A DNA stretch of 30,918 nucleotides from CAYQUC01 sp964514215 (GCA_964514215.1 CAZEPW010000044.1:1-30918); one strand, 5' to 3'. Shown: positions 1 through 7,328, counted from the stretch's first letter. Program-made: numbers and translations. Notes: generated from the sequence alone by a model not told the origin.

Positions 1-80
1 ATGTTAATTTTTCTAAAGTATAATTCTTGCTAGGTGTGATTTAGCCGACGCTTACTTATGAACAGTAAAAAATGTAGCCA

Positions 81-111
81 AAAAAAAGCCGGATTAAAAT
101 CCGGCTTTTTT
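81..111 (-). terminator. Intrinsic terminator of the alpha operon, after rplQ
   Basis: A perfect 7-bp stem (88-94 with 99-105) with a four-base loop lies 28 bases beyond the rplQ stop. It is flanked by A-runs on the left and a T-run on the right, so the transcript of either strand ends the hairpin with a U-tract. On the minus strand it ends the long ribosomal transcript; it could also stop a plus-strand transcript. In positions 1-80 I see no gene. Confidence 0.93.
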
Positions 112-138
112 AGTTACCTTGTCTAGCAAGATTAAACT

Positions 139-543
139 CTATGATTCCACAGTTTCAGGCACAGCTTCTTCTTCAAGTTCACCTTGAGGACGATCTACAA
201 GCTCAACATAGGCCATAGGGGCTTTGTCACCGGGACGAAAACCACATTTTAAAATACGAAGATAACCACCAGGACGTTCTTTATAACGAGGGCCTAAAAT
301 ATTAAATAATTTTGTGACCATGCTACGATCACGTAGACGATCAAAAACCAAACGTCGTTTCGAAACGCTGTCTTCTTTCGCTATTGTGATTAATGGTTCA
401 GCAACTCTTCGTAATTCTTTCGCTTTAGGAAGTGTTGTTTTAATTATTTCATGGTCAAATAATGATGTAGTCATATTACGAAACATCGCTTTACGATGAC
501 TACTATTTCTATTTAATTGACGACCACTTTGACGGTGACGCAT
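139..543 (-). CDS. rplQ: 50S ribosomal protein L17
   Basis: L17 binds 23S rRNA near the peptide exit region of the large subunit. The 134-residue product begins MRHRQSGRQLNR and carries the family core (HRKAMFRNM, then KTTLPKAKELRRVAEPLI). The usual length is about 127; the excess is an acidic tail rich in Glu at residues 119-134. The ATG has an AAGG ribosome-binding site eight bases upstream. It is the last gene of the alpha operon, 67 bases after rpoA and just before a strong terminator, the same position as in E. coli. Identification is secure. Confidence 0.98.
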   Translation of the reverse strand: MRHRQSGRQLNRNSSHRKAMFRNMTTSLFDHEIIKTTLPKAKELRRVAEPLITIAKEDSVSKRRLVFDRLRDRSMVTKLFNILGPRYKERPGGYLRILKCGFRPGDKAPMAYVELVDRPQGELEEEAVPETVES

Positions 544-610
544 GATTAATACCTTCTTGTATTCTTAGATCTAATGTTTAAATTAAATTAAAACGTTTTC
601 AAGATTATCT

Positions 611-1630
611 TTAACTAAATAAAGAAACCGATTCTTTCTCTTCCTTCTCTTCTTTTAAACTTGGCGGTGGCCAGTTTTCAAGACGCATACCTAGTGATAA
701 TGCACGAGAAGCTAAAACATCTTTAATTTCTGTTAATGATTTCTTTCCTAAGTTAGGTGTTTTTAATAACTCAACTTCGGTGCGTTGAATTAAATCACCA
801 ATATAGTAAATTTGCTCTGCTTTCAAACAGTTTGCTGAACGAACAGTTAACTCTAAATCATCTACTGAACGTAATAATATAGGGTCAATTGCAGGTTCTT
901 CTTCAGCAGGTTCAATTTCTGGCTTACCAGATAAATCAACGAAAGCTGACAGTTGATCTTGTAAAATTGTTGCTGCACTGCGAATTGCTTCTTCTGGATC
1001 AATTGTGCCATTCGTTTCTAATTCAATGACTAATTTATCCAAATCTGTTCGCTTTTCAACACGGGCACGTTCTACAACATACGCAATTCGATGAATAGGA
1101 CTAAAGCTAGCATCAATTAATAATCGCCCTATTGGTCGATCTTCATCTTCGGCTAACTCACGTGTATTTGCTGGCTCATATCCGCGACCAGAAGTCACTT
1201 TAAGTGTCATATTAATAGTGCCAGATTTTGTTACATTAGCTATAACGTGTTCTGGATTAATGCATTCGACATCATGATCGAGAGTAATGTCTCCAGCAGT
1301 AATAACACAAGGCCCTTCTTTACGAAGCGAGAGCGTTGCCTCATCACGTTCATGCATTAATAATGCAACGCCTTTTAGGTTTAGCAAGATGTCGACTACG
1401 TCTTCTTGTACACCATCAATCGTGGTATATTCATGTAATACACCTTCAATTTCAACTTCTGAAATGGCTGTGCCTTTCATTGAAGACAATAAAATCCGTC
1501 TTAGAGCATTACCCAGTGTATGCCCAAAACCACGTTCAAGTGGCTCTAATACTACTTTAGCGTGTGTATCGCTTATTTGTTTAACATCAACAATTCGTGG
1601 TGTAAGAAAATCGGTAACAGAACCCTGCAT
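611..1630 (-). CDS. rpoA: DNA-directed RNA polymerase subunit alpha
   Basis: The alpha subunit dimerises to start polymerase assembly and contacts UP elements and activators through its C-terminal domain. The N-terminal domain (about 1-235) opens MQGSVTDFL and includes the assembly motif LEPLERGFGHTLGNALRR near residue 28. The C-terminal domain (about 250-325) has the helix-hairpin-helix stretch LKTPNLGKKSLTEIKDVL. The protein is 339 residues against 329 in E. coli; the difference is mostly a charged tail after ENWPPPS made of Lys and Glu followed by SVSLFS. A GAGG site lies seven bases before the ATG. It sits between rpsD and rplQ in the alpha operon. A perfect inverted repeat occupies the gap upstream. 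Confidence 0.99.
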   Translation of the reverse strand: MQGSVTDFLTPRIVDVKQISDTHAKVVLEPLERGFGHTLGNALRRILLSSMKGTAISEVEIEGVLHEYTTIDGVQEDVVDILLNLKGVALLMHERDEATLSLRKEGPCVITAGDITLDHDVECINPEHVIANVTKSGTINMTLKVTSGRGYEPANTRELAEDEDRPIGRLLIDASFSPIHRIAYVVERARVEKRTDLDKLVIELETNGTIDPEEAIRSAATILQDQLSAFVDLSGKPEIEPAEEEPAIDPILLRSVDDLELTVRSANCLKAEQIYYIGDLIQRTEVELLKTPNLGKKSLTEIKDVLASRALSLGMRLENWPPPSLKEEKEEKESVSLFS

Positions 1631-1667
1631 GGATTAACCTCAAGTAGATTTTACAATATTGCCAAAT

Positions 1668-1693
1668 TCTGTATGTAAAAATTTACATACAGA
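1668..1693 (-). repeat. Perfect inverted repeat between rpsD and rpoA
   Basis: Two perfect 12-base arms (1668-1679 and 1682-1693) are separated by only two bases. They lie in the 84-base gap between the rpsD stop and the rpoA start. In the minus-strand transcript they can fold into a hairpin of about 10-11 bp. No U-tract follows on the minus strand, so this is not an ordinary terminator. Possible roles are an RNA processing or stability element that separates rpoA expression from the ribosomal genes, or a protein-binding palindrome in DNA. The function is inferred; the repeat itself is plain. Confidence 0.7.
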
Positions 1694-1714
1694 CATTTAA
1701 TTACTTTACTTACG

Positions 1715-2341
1715 TTACTTGGAATAAAGTTCGATAACCAAGTGTTCTTTAATATCTGATGGTAACTCAGAACGTTCAGGCTTACTTTTGTACGTTCCTT
1801 CCATTTTATTAAAGTTCACATCCAACCACTCTGAAATTCCACGCTGCTGAGCAATTTCAGCTGCGGCTTTTGTTCGAAGTTGGTTTTTAGATTTATCAGT
1901 TAAAGAAATGGTATCGCCAGGTCGAACAGTAGCTGATGGCACATTTAACTTAGAACCATTCAATTGAACAGCATTGTGCTTAACTAACTGACGGGCCTCT
2001 GAACGCGAAGAACCAAAACCCATTCGATAAACAACATTATCTAAACGAGACTCCAGAAGTTGTAACAAGTTTTCACCTGTTGAACCCTTTAAACGATCAG
2101 CTTCTTTATAGTAATTTCTAAACTGACCTTCAAGTACACCATAGATACGACGTAACTTTTGTTTTTCACGTAACTGAACAGCATAATCGGAATTACGAGT
2201 TCGACGTTGACCATGTTGGCCTGGTGGAAAAGGACGATTCTCAATGGCACATTTACCACTGAAGCATTTTTCACCCTTCAAAAATAATTTTTCACCTTCA
2301 CGGCGACATTGACGACATTTAGATCCAATATATCGAGCCAC
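1715..2341 (-). CDS. rpsD: 30S ribosomal protein S4, four-cysteine form
   Basis: S4 is a primary 16S rRNA binder that nucleates small-subunit assembly; in E. coli it also represses its own operon. The 208-residue product has the S4 N-terminal domain, then an S4 RNA-binding fold around residues 95-155 (ESRLDNVVYRMGFGSSR near 96). The start is GTG with AGGAG nine bases upstream. The oddity is four cysteines at 9, 12, 26 and 31 in a C-X2-C-X13-C-X4-C array. This matches the zinc-binding pattern of Thermus S4; the E. coli protein lacks it. Zinc binding is inferred from the spacing. It lies between rpsK and rpoA in the alpha operon. Confidence 0.98.
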   Translation of the reverse strand: MARYIGSKCRQCRREGEKLFLKGEKCFSGKCAIENRPFPPGQHGQRRTRNSDYAVQLREKQKLRRIYGVLEGQFRNYYKEADRLKGSTGENLLQLLESRLDNVVYRMGFGSSRSEARQLVKHNAVQLNGSKLNVPSATVRPGDTISLTDKSKNQLRTKAAAEIAQQRGISEWLDVNFNKMEGTYKSKPERSELPSDIKEHLVIELYSK

Positions 2342-2357
2342 GGACTAATTCTCCTAT

Positions 2358-2750
2358 TTAAACGCGACGTTTCTTCGGTGGACGACAACCATTATGTGGT
2401 ATTGGCGTCACGTCAGAAATATTTGTAATTTTAAAACCAAGTCCATTTAATGCACGAACTGCAGATTCACGGCCAGGTCCTGGCCCCTTCACACACACTT
2501 CTAAATTTTTCATGCCAAACTCTTGGGCAACTTTACCTGCTCTCTCAGCAGCAACCTGAGCAGCAAATGGCGTACTTTTTCGTGAGCCCCGGAAGCCTGA
2601 ACCACCAGCAGTAGCCCAACATAATGCGTTACCTTGACGATCACTAATAGTAACAATAGTATTATTGAAAGATGCATGCACGTGTGCAATGCCATCCACA
2701 ATATTCTTTTTCTCTTTTTTACGAGACCGGGTTGCTGTTTTCGTTGCCAT
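2358..2750 (-). CDS. rpsK: 30S ribosomal protein S11
   Basis: S11 sits on the platform of the small subunit near the mRNA exit and the E site. The 130-residue protein has a basic N-terminus (MATKTATRSRKKEKK), the core HVHASFNNTIVTISDRQGN from about residue 23, GFRGSRKSTPFAAQ near 52, and the conserved basic end HNGCRPPKKRRV. The length matches the E. coli family member (129). It starts at ATG with an AGGA site about 12 bases upstream. It is second in the alpha operon, 38 bases after rpsM and 16 before rpsD. Confidence 0.99.
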   Translation of the reverse strand: MATKTATRSRKKEKKNIVDGIAHVHASFNNTIVTISDRQGNALCWATAGGSGFRGSRKSTPFAAQVAAERAGKVAQEFGMKNLEVCVKGPGPGRESAVRALNGLGFKITNISDVTPIPHNGCRPPKKRRV

Positions 2751-2788
2751 TTATCTACTATATCCTGTGTTCAATTCTATTATATGGT

Positions 2789-3145
2789 CTATCGTTTAAT
2801 TGGTTTTCTTGGACCTTTACGAGTACGAGCATTAGTTTTTGTTCGTTGGCCGCGTAGTGGTAGTCCTCGACGATGACGAATACCACGATAACTACCAAGA
2901 TCCATTAAACGTTTAATATTCATTGAAACTTCACGTCTCAAATCACCTTCAACAGTGAACTTAGCAACTTCGGCGCGTAATAATTCTAAATCAGGTTCAG
3001 CAAGATCCTTAATTTTTGCATCTGGCTTGATTCCACTTGACGCACATATTTTTCTAGCTCGAGTGCTACCAATACCATAAATCGCTGTCAAAGCAATTAC
3101 AGTGTGTTTTTGTACTGGGATATTAATTCCTGCTATACGGGCCAT
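2789..3145 (-). CDS. rpsM: 30S ribosomal protein S13
   Basis: S13 lies in the head of the small subunit, contacts the P-site tRNA and forms intersubunit bridges. The product is 118 residues, exactly the E. coli length, opening MARIAGINIPVQKHT, with the helix-two-turn-helix region GIGSTRARKI and the basic tail TRKGPRKPIKR. I start it at the ATG at 3145. A longer frame from a TTG at 3160 adds five residues but would swallow the GGAG ribosome-binding site that lies nine bases before this ATG. It is the first gene of the alpha operon. The 129-base gap before it carries stem-loops that may form a translational control leader. Confidence 0.98.
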   Translation of the reverse strand: MARIAGINIPVQKHTVIALTAIYGIGSTRARKICASSGIKPDAKIKDLAEPDLELLRAEVAKFTVEGDLRREVSMNIKRLMDLGSYRGIRHRRGLPLRGQRTKTNARTRKGPRKPIKR

Positions 3146-3180
3146 TACGCCAAACTCCAAATTAAATATTAATCACGCCA

Positions 3181-3264
3181 CATACGCACGAAAGCGCGCT
3201 ATGGTACTTTTAAATAACTTATATATCAAGTCATTATGAACTATTTTATCCAAAAATGACCTAA
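3181..3264 (-). promoter_or_regulatory. Structured leader upstream of rpsM
   Basis: In minus-strand RNA two stems can form between rpmJ and rpsM. The first pairs 3255-3264 with 3226-3235 (10 bp, including two G-U pairs, 19-base loop). The second is a GC-rich stem at 3181-3203 (nine pairs, one bulged G, UUUC-type loop), which ends 35 bases before the rpsM start. The plus-strand mismatches in the first stem become G-U wobbles only in the minus transcript, which favours a real RNA fold. In E. coli the same gap holds the S4-binding pseudoknot that represses the alpha operon. S4 control here is inferred from position; I did not match the E. coli sequence. Confidence 0.45.
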
Positions 3265-3274
3265 ACCCTTGATT

Positions 3275-3388
3275 TTAACCTTGTCGCTGTTTGTGACGAG
3301 GCTCAATACATATTATTCGAACTACGCCTTTGCGTTTAACAACTTTGCAATTTCGGCATAACTTCTTTACAGATGCTCGGACTTTCAT
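3275..3388 (-). CDS. rpmJ: 50S ribosomal protein L36, zinc-binding form
   Basis: L36 is the smallest large-subunit protein and helps organise 23S rRNA near the factor-binding region. The 37-residue product opens MKVRASVKKLCRNCKVV and ends PRHKQRQG. The zinc ligands of the C+ form are visible: Cys11, Cys14, Cys27 and His33. The ATG has GGAG six bases upstream. It lies between secY and rpsM, as in E. coli, closing the spc operon. Four of its six arginine codons are CGA, which is unusual for a ribosomal protein gene. A 7-bp hairpin lies just before the ribosome-binding site. Confidence 0.97.
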   Translation of the reverse strand: MKVRASVKKLCRNCKVVKRKGVVRIICIEPRHKQRQG

Positions 3389-3400
3389 TTTCTACTCCAG

Positions 3401-3420
3401 CAGTTGTCTATAAACAACTG
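3401..3420 (-). repeat. Hairpin between secY and rpmJ
   Basis: A perfect 7-bp inverted repeat (3401-3407 with 3414-3420, six-base loop) ends about 12 bases before the rpmJ ATG, immediately upstream of its GGAG site. No U-tract follows. It may affect rpmJ translation or mark an mRNA processing point. The role is inferred. Confidence 0.55.
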
Positions 3421-3438
3421 AATTTAACTTAAAATATT

Positions 3439-4776
3439 CTATCGTAACATTCCAGTATTACCCTGACCTTTCAGGTTGGCTTTCTTCATTAGGCCTTCAT
3501 ACTGATGAGACATTAAGTGCGCTTGCACTTGAGCCATGAAATCCATGACAACGACTACGATAATTAATAATGATGTTCCACCAAAATAGAACGGTAAATT
3601 ATTCCAATGTAATCGCATAATTTCAGGTAGTAAACTGACCGCTGTAATGTAGAAAGCACCAATTAACGTCAGTCGACCCAAAATACTATCAATATATTTA
3701 GCCGTTTGATCACCGGGTCGAATACCGGGAACAAAAGCACCAGAGCGCTTTAAATTGTCGGCCGTTTCTTTTGGATTAAACATTAAAGCGGTATAAAAGA
3801 AACAGAAAAATATAATCGCAACGGCGTATAACAAAACATACAAAGGTTGTCCAGGTGATATATACGTAGCAAAATCCGATAGAATACTGAGACCACCGTC
3901 TTCGCTACTATTACCAACCCAACCGACTAACGTTGCCGGAAACAATATAATACTCGAAGCAAAAATTGGTGGAATAACACCGGCCATATTCACTTTTAAC
4001 GGCAAATGGCTACTTTGCGCGGCATACATCTTACGACCTTGCTGGCGCTTGGCATAATTTACGGTTATTCGCCGTTGCCCTCGTTCCATAAACACCACAA
4101 ACATGATGACTGAAACAATAATCAACATAATAGCAACAATATCACCAGCACTAAACTCACCTTTACCACCAAGTGATAAAGTTTGCATCACCGCAGGTGG
4201 CAGGCCAGCAACAATACCGGCAAAAATAATCATGGAGATGCCATTACCAATACCACGCTCGGTAATTTGTTCACCAAGCCACATTAAGAACATTGTTCCA
4301 GTTGTTAATGTAACAACTGTTGTAAAATAAAACGTGTACATGTTTTCGTACATAACAAGATTCGGTGTACGTGCTAATGCAACAGCAACACCAAGCCCCT
4401 GGAATATAGCTAATCCAAGCGTACCATAACGTGTATATTGGGTAATTTTTCGTTTACCCGCAGCACCTTCCTTACTCAACTGCTCTAACTTAGGATGTAC
4501 CTTTGTTAACAATTGAACAATAATGGATGCTGAAATATAAGGCATTATTCCTAATGCAAATACGGATAACCGTGCTAATGCACCACCACCAAACATATTA
4601 AACAAACCCAGAATACCATCTTTGTTTTGCTCAAATAAGCTAGCCATTTCGGCAGGGTTTATTCCCGGTACAGTTATATATGAACCGATGCGAAACACCA
4701 GTAACGCACCAATTAAAAATAATAACCTTTGGCGAAGTTCAGTGAAACGTCCTTTATTTGCACCTGGAGCAGCCAT
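3439..4776 (-). CDS. secY: Preprotein translocase channel subunit SecY
   Basis: SecY forms the inner-membrane pore through which SecA or the ribosome passes unfolded proteins. The 445-residue protein (E. coli 443) shows about ten hydrophobic segments, beginning RLLFLIGALLVFRIGSYI near residue 17. It has the conserved cytosolic loop IRPGDQTAKYID near 355, whose arginine contacts SecA in E. coli, and a basic C-terminus. The ATG overlaps the rplO stop by one base (TAATG), which suggests translational coupling. It is in the spc operon between rplO and rpmJ. The partner secE lies about 25 kb away in this window. Confidence 0.98.
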   Translation of the reverse strand: MAAPGANKGRFTELRQRLLFLIGALLVFRIGSYITVPGINPAEMASLFEQNKDGILGLFNMFGGGALARLSVFALGIMPYISASIIVQLLTKVHPKLEQLSKEGAAGKRKITQYTRYGTLGLAIFQGLGVAVALARTPNLVMYENMYTFYFTTVVTLTTGTMFLMWLGEQITERGIGNGISMIIFAGIVAGLPPAVMQTLSLGGKGEFSAGDIVAIMLIIVSVIMFVVFMERGQRRITVNYAKRQQGRKMYAAQSSHLPLKVNMAGVIPPIFASSIILFPATLVGWVGNSSEDGGLSILSDFATYISPGQPLYVLLYAVAIIFFCFFYTALMFNPKETADNLKRSGAFVPGIRPGDQTAKYIDSILGRLTLIGAFYITAVSLLPEIMRLHWNNLPFYFGGTSLLIIVVVVMDFMAQVQAHLMSHQYEGLMKKANLKGQGNTGMLR

Positions 4777-5210
4777 TATTCTTCGATTTTCCCGCCAGCT
4801 GCTTCAATTGCCGAACGCGCACCTTTACTAACACGAATACCTTGTAAAGAAACTTTCTTATCCAATGTTCCAGATAACATCACTTTAACGTATTTGATAT
4901 TTTTATTAATAATATTTGCTTGTTTTAATGTAGAAATATCAATCACATCAGCGTCTACTTTTGCAAGTTCAGACAACCGAACTTCAGCTGTAACGAAACC
5001 GACGCGTGAACTAAAACCAACTTTAGGTAAACGTCTTTGAAGTGGCATTTGCCCCCCCTCAAAACCGACTTTACTAAAACCGCCTGAACGGGACTTTTGA
5101 CCTTTATGGCCTCGACCACAAGTCTTGCCTGTTCCTGAACCAATACCTCGACCAACACGTTTAGCGTTTGATTTCGATCCTGCTGCAGGTTTAAGAGTAT
5201 TTAATCGCAT
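4776..5210 (-). CDS. rplO: 50S ribosomal protein L15
   Basis: L15 is a late-assembling large-subunit protein with a long, Gly- and Arg-rich N-terminal extension threaded through 23S rRNA. The product is 144 residues, the same as E. coli, opening MRLNTLKPAAG, with VGRGIGSGTGKTCGRGHKGQ from about residue 18. I start at the ATG at 5210, preceded by a GAGGAAGG site; a TTG-started longer frame to 5225 lies over that site and is rejected. The gene starts one base after the rpmD stop and its own stop overlaps the secY start. Confidence 0.98.
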   Translation of the reverse strand: MRLNTLKPAAGSKSNAKRVGRGIGSGTGKTCGRGHKGQKSRSGGFSKVGFEGGQMPLQRRLPKVGFSSRVGFVTAEVRLSELAKVDADVIDISTLKQANIINKNIKYVKVMLSGTLDKKVSLQGIRVSKGARSAIEAAGGKIEE

Positions 5211-5211
5211 A

Positions 5212-5400
5212 TTAACCTTCCTCAATCCTTACCAAGTAAGAGACTTTATTTGCCATTCCTCGGGTACATGCAGTGTCTTCAACTTCAACAGTCTGATGTA
5301 TACGACGTAAGCCTAAACCATTAACACAAGCTTTATGCCCAGGTCGTCGACCGTGCATGCTTTTTGTCAAAGTCACTTTCATTGTTTTATTTGCAGCCAT
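5212..5400 (-). CDS. rpmD: 50S ribosomal protein L30
   Basis: L30 is a small peripheral protein of the large subunit. The 62-residue product (E. coli 59) has the core LTKSMHGRRPGHKACVNGLG and RGMANKVSYLVRIEEG at the end. It starts at ATG 5400; an internal Met at residue 7 is an alternative, but the longer form matches the family N-terminus. Arginine is encoded three times in six by CGA, including a tandem CGA-CGA at the RR of GRRPGH, and once by AGG. It lies in the spc operon between rpsE and rplO. Confidence 0.97.
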   Translation of the reverse strand: MAANKTMKVTLTKSMHGRRPGHKACVNGLGLRRIHQTVEVEDTACTRGMANKVSYLVRIEEG

Positions 5401-5420
5401 TTCAATACCACTTAAACTTA

Positions 5421-5930
5421 TTATTTAGAAATTTCTTCAACGGATAAGCCGCGTTTAGCAGCTACATCTTTTGGAGAAGACATTTGAGATAATCCACGAA
5501 TAGTTGCATTAACAACATTAATAGGATTATTACTTCCGATACATTTTGCTAGTACATTATGTACACCAACCACATCAAACACGGCACGCATTGGGCCACC
5601 AGCGATAACACCAGTACCATCAGATGCAGGCTTCATAAACACTTTAGCTGCACCATGAGACGATGTTATTGGATATTGTAGTGTGCCTTCAGTTAAAGCA
5701 ACTTTACGCATATTTTTACGTGCATTTTCCATTGCCTTTTGGATAGCAATAGGCACTTCACGTGCTTTACCTTGACCAAATCCAACTTTTCCATTGCCAT
5801 CACCAACCACGGTTAATGCTGAAAAACCAAAGATACGACCACCTTTAACAACTTTTGCAACACGTCGTACTGCTACTAAGCGTTCTTGTAAGCCATCACT
5901 AGGACCTTTTTTCTCAAATGCTGCTGCCAT
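5421..5930 (-). CDS. rpsE: 30S ribosomal protein S5
   Basis: S5 lies at the mRNA entry of the small subunit and influences decoding fidelity and helicase activity. The 169-residue protein (E. coli 167) shows the double-stranded RNA-binding-like N-terminal domain with VRRVAKVVKGGRIFGFSAL from about residue 22, followed by GKVGFGQGKAREVP. The C-terminal domain has PASDGTGVIAGGPMRAVF. The ATG follows the rplR stop by nine bases, with AAAGG six bases upstream. It belongs to the spc operon. Confidence 0.98.
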   Translation of the reverse strand: MAAAFEKKGPSDGLQERLVAVRRVAKVVKGGRIFGFSALTVVGDGNGKVGFGQGKAREVPIAIQKAMENARKNMRKVALTEGTLQYPITSSHGAAKVFMKPASDGTGVIAGGPMRAVFDVVGVHNVLAKCIGSNNPINVVNATIRGLSQMSSPKDVAAKRGLSVEEISK

Positions 5931-5939
5931 AATAAACCT

Positions 5940-6293
5940 TTAAAATTGTAATCCTGCTTCACGTGCAGCATCTGCTAATGCTTTAACACGACCATGATAT
6001 TTAAACCCTGAACGATCAAACGCTACAGATTCAATACCTGCTGACTTTGCTTTTTCTGCAATAGTCTTACCCACTAAAGCTGCTGCATCTTTATTACCAG
6101 TTGCTTTAACAGAACCTTTAATATCTTTTTCTAACGTTGAAGCACTAACAACGACTTCAGCACCATTAGGAGCAATTAACTGAGCATAGATATGTCGTGG
6201 TGTACGAAACACCGATAAACGATGAATACCTATTTCTTTAATTTTTGCTCGTGCTCGTCGTGCCCGACGAATTCTTGAATCTTTTTTGTTCAT
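5940..6293 (-). CDS. rplR: 50S ribosomal protein L18
   Basis: L18 binds 5S rRNA and joins it to the central protuberance together with L5. The product is 117 residues, identical in length to E. coli. Its basic N-terminus (RIRRARRARAKI) is followed by HRLSVFRTPRHIYAQLI, and it ends FKYHGRVKALADAAREAGLQF, the expected family end. AAGG lies seven bases before the ATG. It sits between rplF and rpsE in the spc operon. Confidence 0.98.
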   Translation of the reverse strand: MNKKDSRIRRARRARAKIKEIGIHRLSVFRTPRHIYAQLIAPNGAEVVVSASTLEKDIKGSVKATGNKDAAALVGKTIAEKAKSAGIESVAFDRSGFKYHGRVKALADAAREAGLQF

Positions 6294-6331
6294 CTTTATG
6301 CCTTATTTAATCCTGCTTCATTTCTGCCTAG

Positions 6332-6859
6332 TTATTTTTTCTTGGCTTCTTTACGAACAATATGTTCATCAGAATACTTAACACCCTTACCTTTATAAGG
6401 CTCTGGTGGACGATAAGCTCGAATGTCTGCAGCAACTTGTCCAACCGCTTGCTTATCCATACCTTTAACTACAACTTCAGTTTGACTCGGTGTTTCAATG
6501 GTTATTCCCTCAGGAATCGCATATTCGACTGGATGAGAAAAACCTAAGGTTAAATTTAAAACTTTCCCCTGAGCTTGTGCACGATAACCAACACCAACTA
6601 ACTCAAGTTTGCGTTCATATCCTTTGCTAACACCTTCAATCATATTATTAATTAAAGAGCGAGCAGTACCTGATTGGGCATTGGCAGAACGGCCATTATG
6701 CCCAGGCGTAAAAGTCACCACATTATCTGTTTGAGAAAGTTTAACAACCTCATGAACAGTATGCTCCATCGTGCCTTTTGAACCTTTAACACTAACCACT
6801 TGACCATTGATGGATACATCAACTCCGGTTGGTACGTTTATTGGTGTAAGTCTAGCCAT
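6332..6859 (-). CDS. rplF: 50S ribosomal protein L6
   Basis: L6 lies near the sarcin-ricin loop and the factor-binding site of the large subunit. The 175-residue protein (E. coli 177) consists of two similar alpha-beta domains. The C-terminal family signature PEPYKGKGVKY is visible near residue 151, followed by a Lys-rich tail. It starts at ATG 6859. It is in the spc operon between rpsH and rplR, with gaps of 53 and 38 bases that hold nothing I can name. Confidence 0.98.
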   Translation of the reverse strand: MARLTPINVPTGVDVSINGQVVSVKGSKGTMEHTVHEVVKLSQTDNVVTFTPGHNGRSANAQSGTARSLINNMIEGVSKGYERKLELVGVGYRAQAQGKVLNLTLGFSHPVEYAIPEGITIETPSQTEVVVKGMDKQAVGQVAADIRAYRPPEPYKGKGVKYSDEHIVRKEAKKK

Positions 6860-6912
6860 TCTCTGTTAATCCTATTACCTAATTATTTAATCGTTTATTT
6901 TATCTGCAATCA

Positions 6913-7308
6913 CTATTCAACAAAACAAAGTATCTCGCCGCCAAACCCTTCTTTACGAGCAGCACGATCAGTCATTAATCCTTTCGATGTCGATACAATG
7001 GCAATACCTAAGCCACCCATCGCATTTGGAATCTCGTCTTTACCTTTGTAAATACGAAGCCCCGGTCGACTAACGCGTTTAATCTTATCGATTACAGGAG
7101 CACCTTGATAATATTTAAGTTCAACAATCAAATCTTTCTTATTGTTTTCCTTATCTTCTACTTTGTGCCCTAAAATATAACCCTCAGCTTCTAAAACATT
7201 TGCTATAGCAACTTTTTTAGTTGACGAAGGCATTGATACAGTAACCTTATTCGCAGCTAAACCATTGCGAATTCTTGTTAACATATCTGAAATTGGATCG
7301 GTCATCAT
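6913..7308 (-). CDS. rpsH: 30S ribosomal protein S8
   Basis: S8 binds the central domain of 16S rRNA; in E. coli it also represses the spc operon by binding its mRNA near rplE. I start the protein at the first of two tandem ATGs (7308), ten bases after AGGAG, giving 131 residues (E. coli 130). A longer TTG-started frame to 7335 covers that ribosome-binding site and is rejected. The N-terminus reads MMTDPISDMLTRIRNG, and the C-terminal signature STSKGLMTDRAARKEGFGGE is present. It lies between rpsN and rplF in the spc operon. Confidence 0.97.
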   Translation of the reverse strand: MMTDPISDMLTRIRNGLAANKVTVSMPSSTKKVAIANVLEAEGYILGHKVEDKENNKKDLIVELKYYQGAPVIDKIKRVSRPGLRIYKGKDEIPNAMGGLGIAIVSTSKGLMTDRAARKEGFGGEILCFVE

Positions 7309-7328
7309 AATATAAAATCTCCTAAACT

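Noticed and set aside
19..24. A perfect TATAAT on the plus strand
   Set aside because: No -35 fits at 15-19 bp because the window ends, and no plus-strand gene follows; rplQ is convergent.
565..574. Ten-base palindrome TTAGATCTAA between rpoA and rplQ
   Set aside because: Too short, with no loop for an RNA hairpin; expected by chance in AT-rich sequence.
3146..3160. N-terminal extension of S13 from a TTG at 3160 (also L15 from 5225, S8 from 7335, S10 from 14081, SecE from 30627)
   Set aside because: Each adds residues outside the family, and for S13, L15 and S8 overlaps the ribosome-binding site of the ATG chosen; for S10 and SecE the site would be too close to the TTG.
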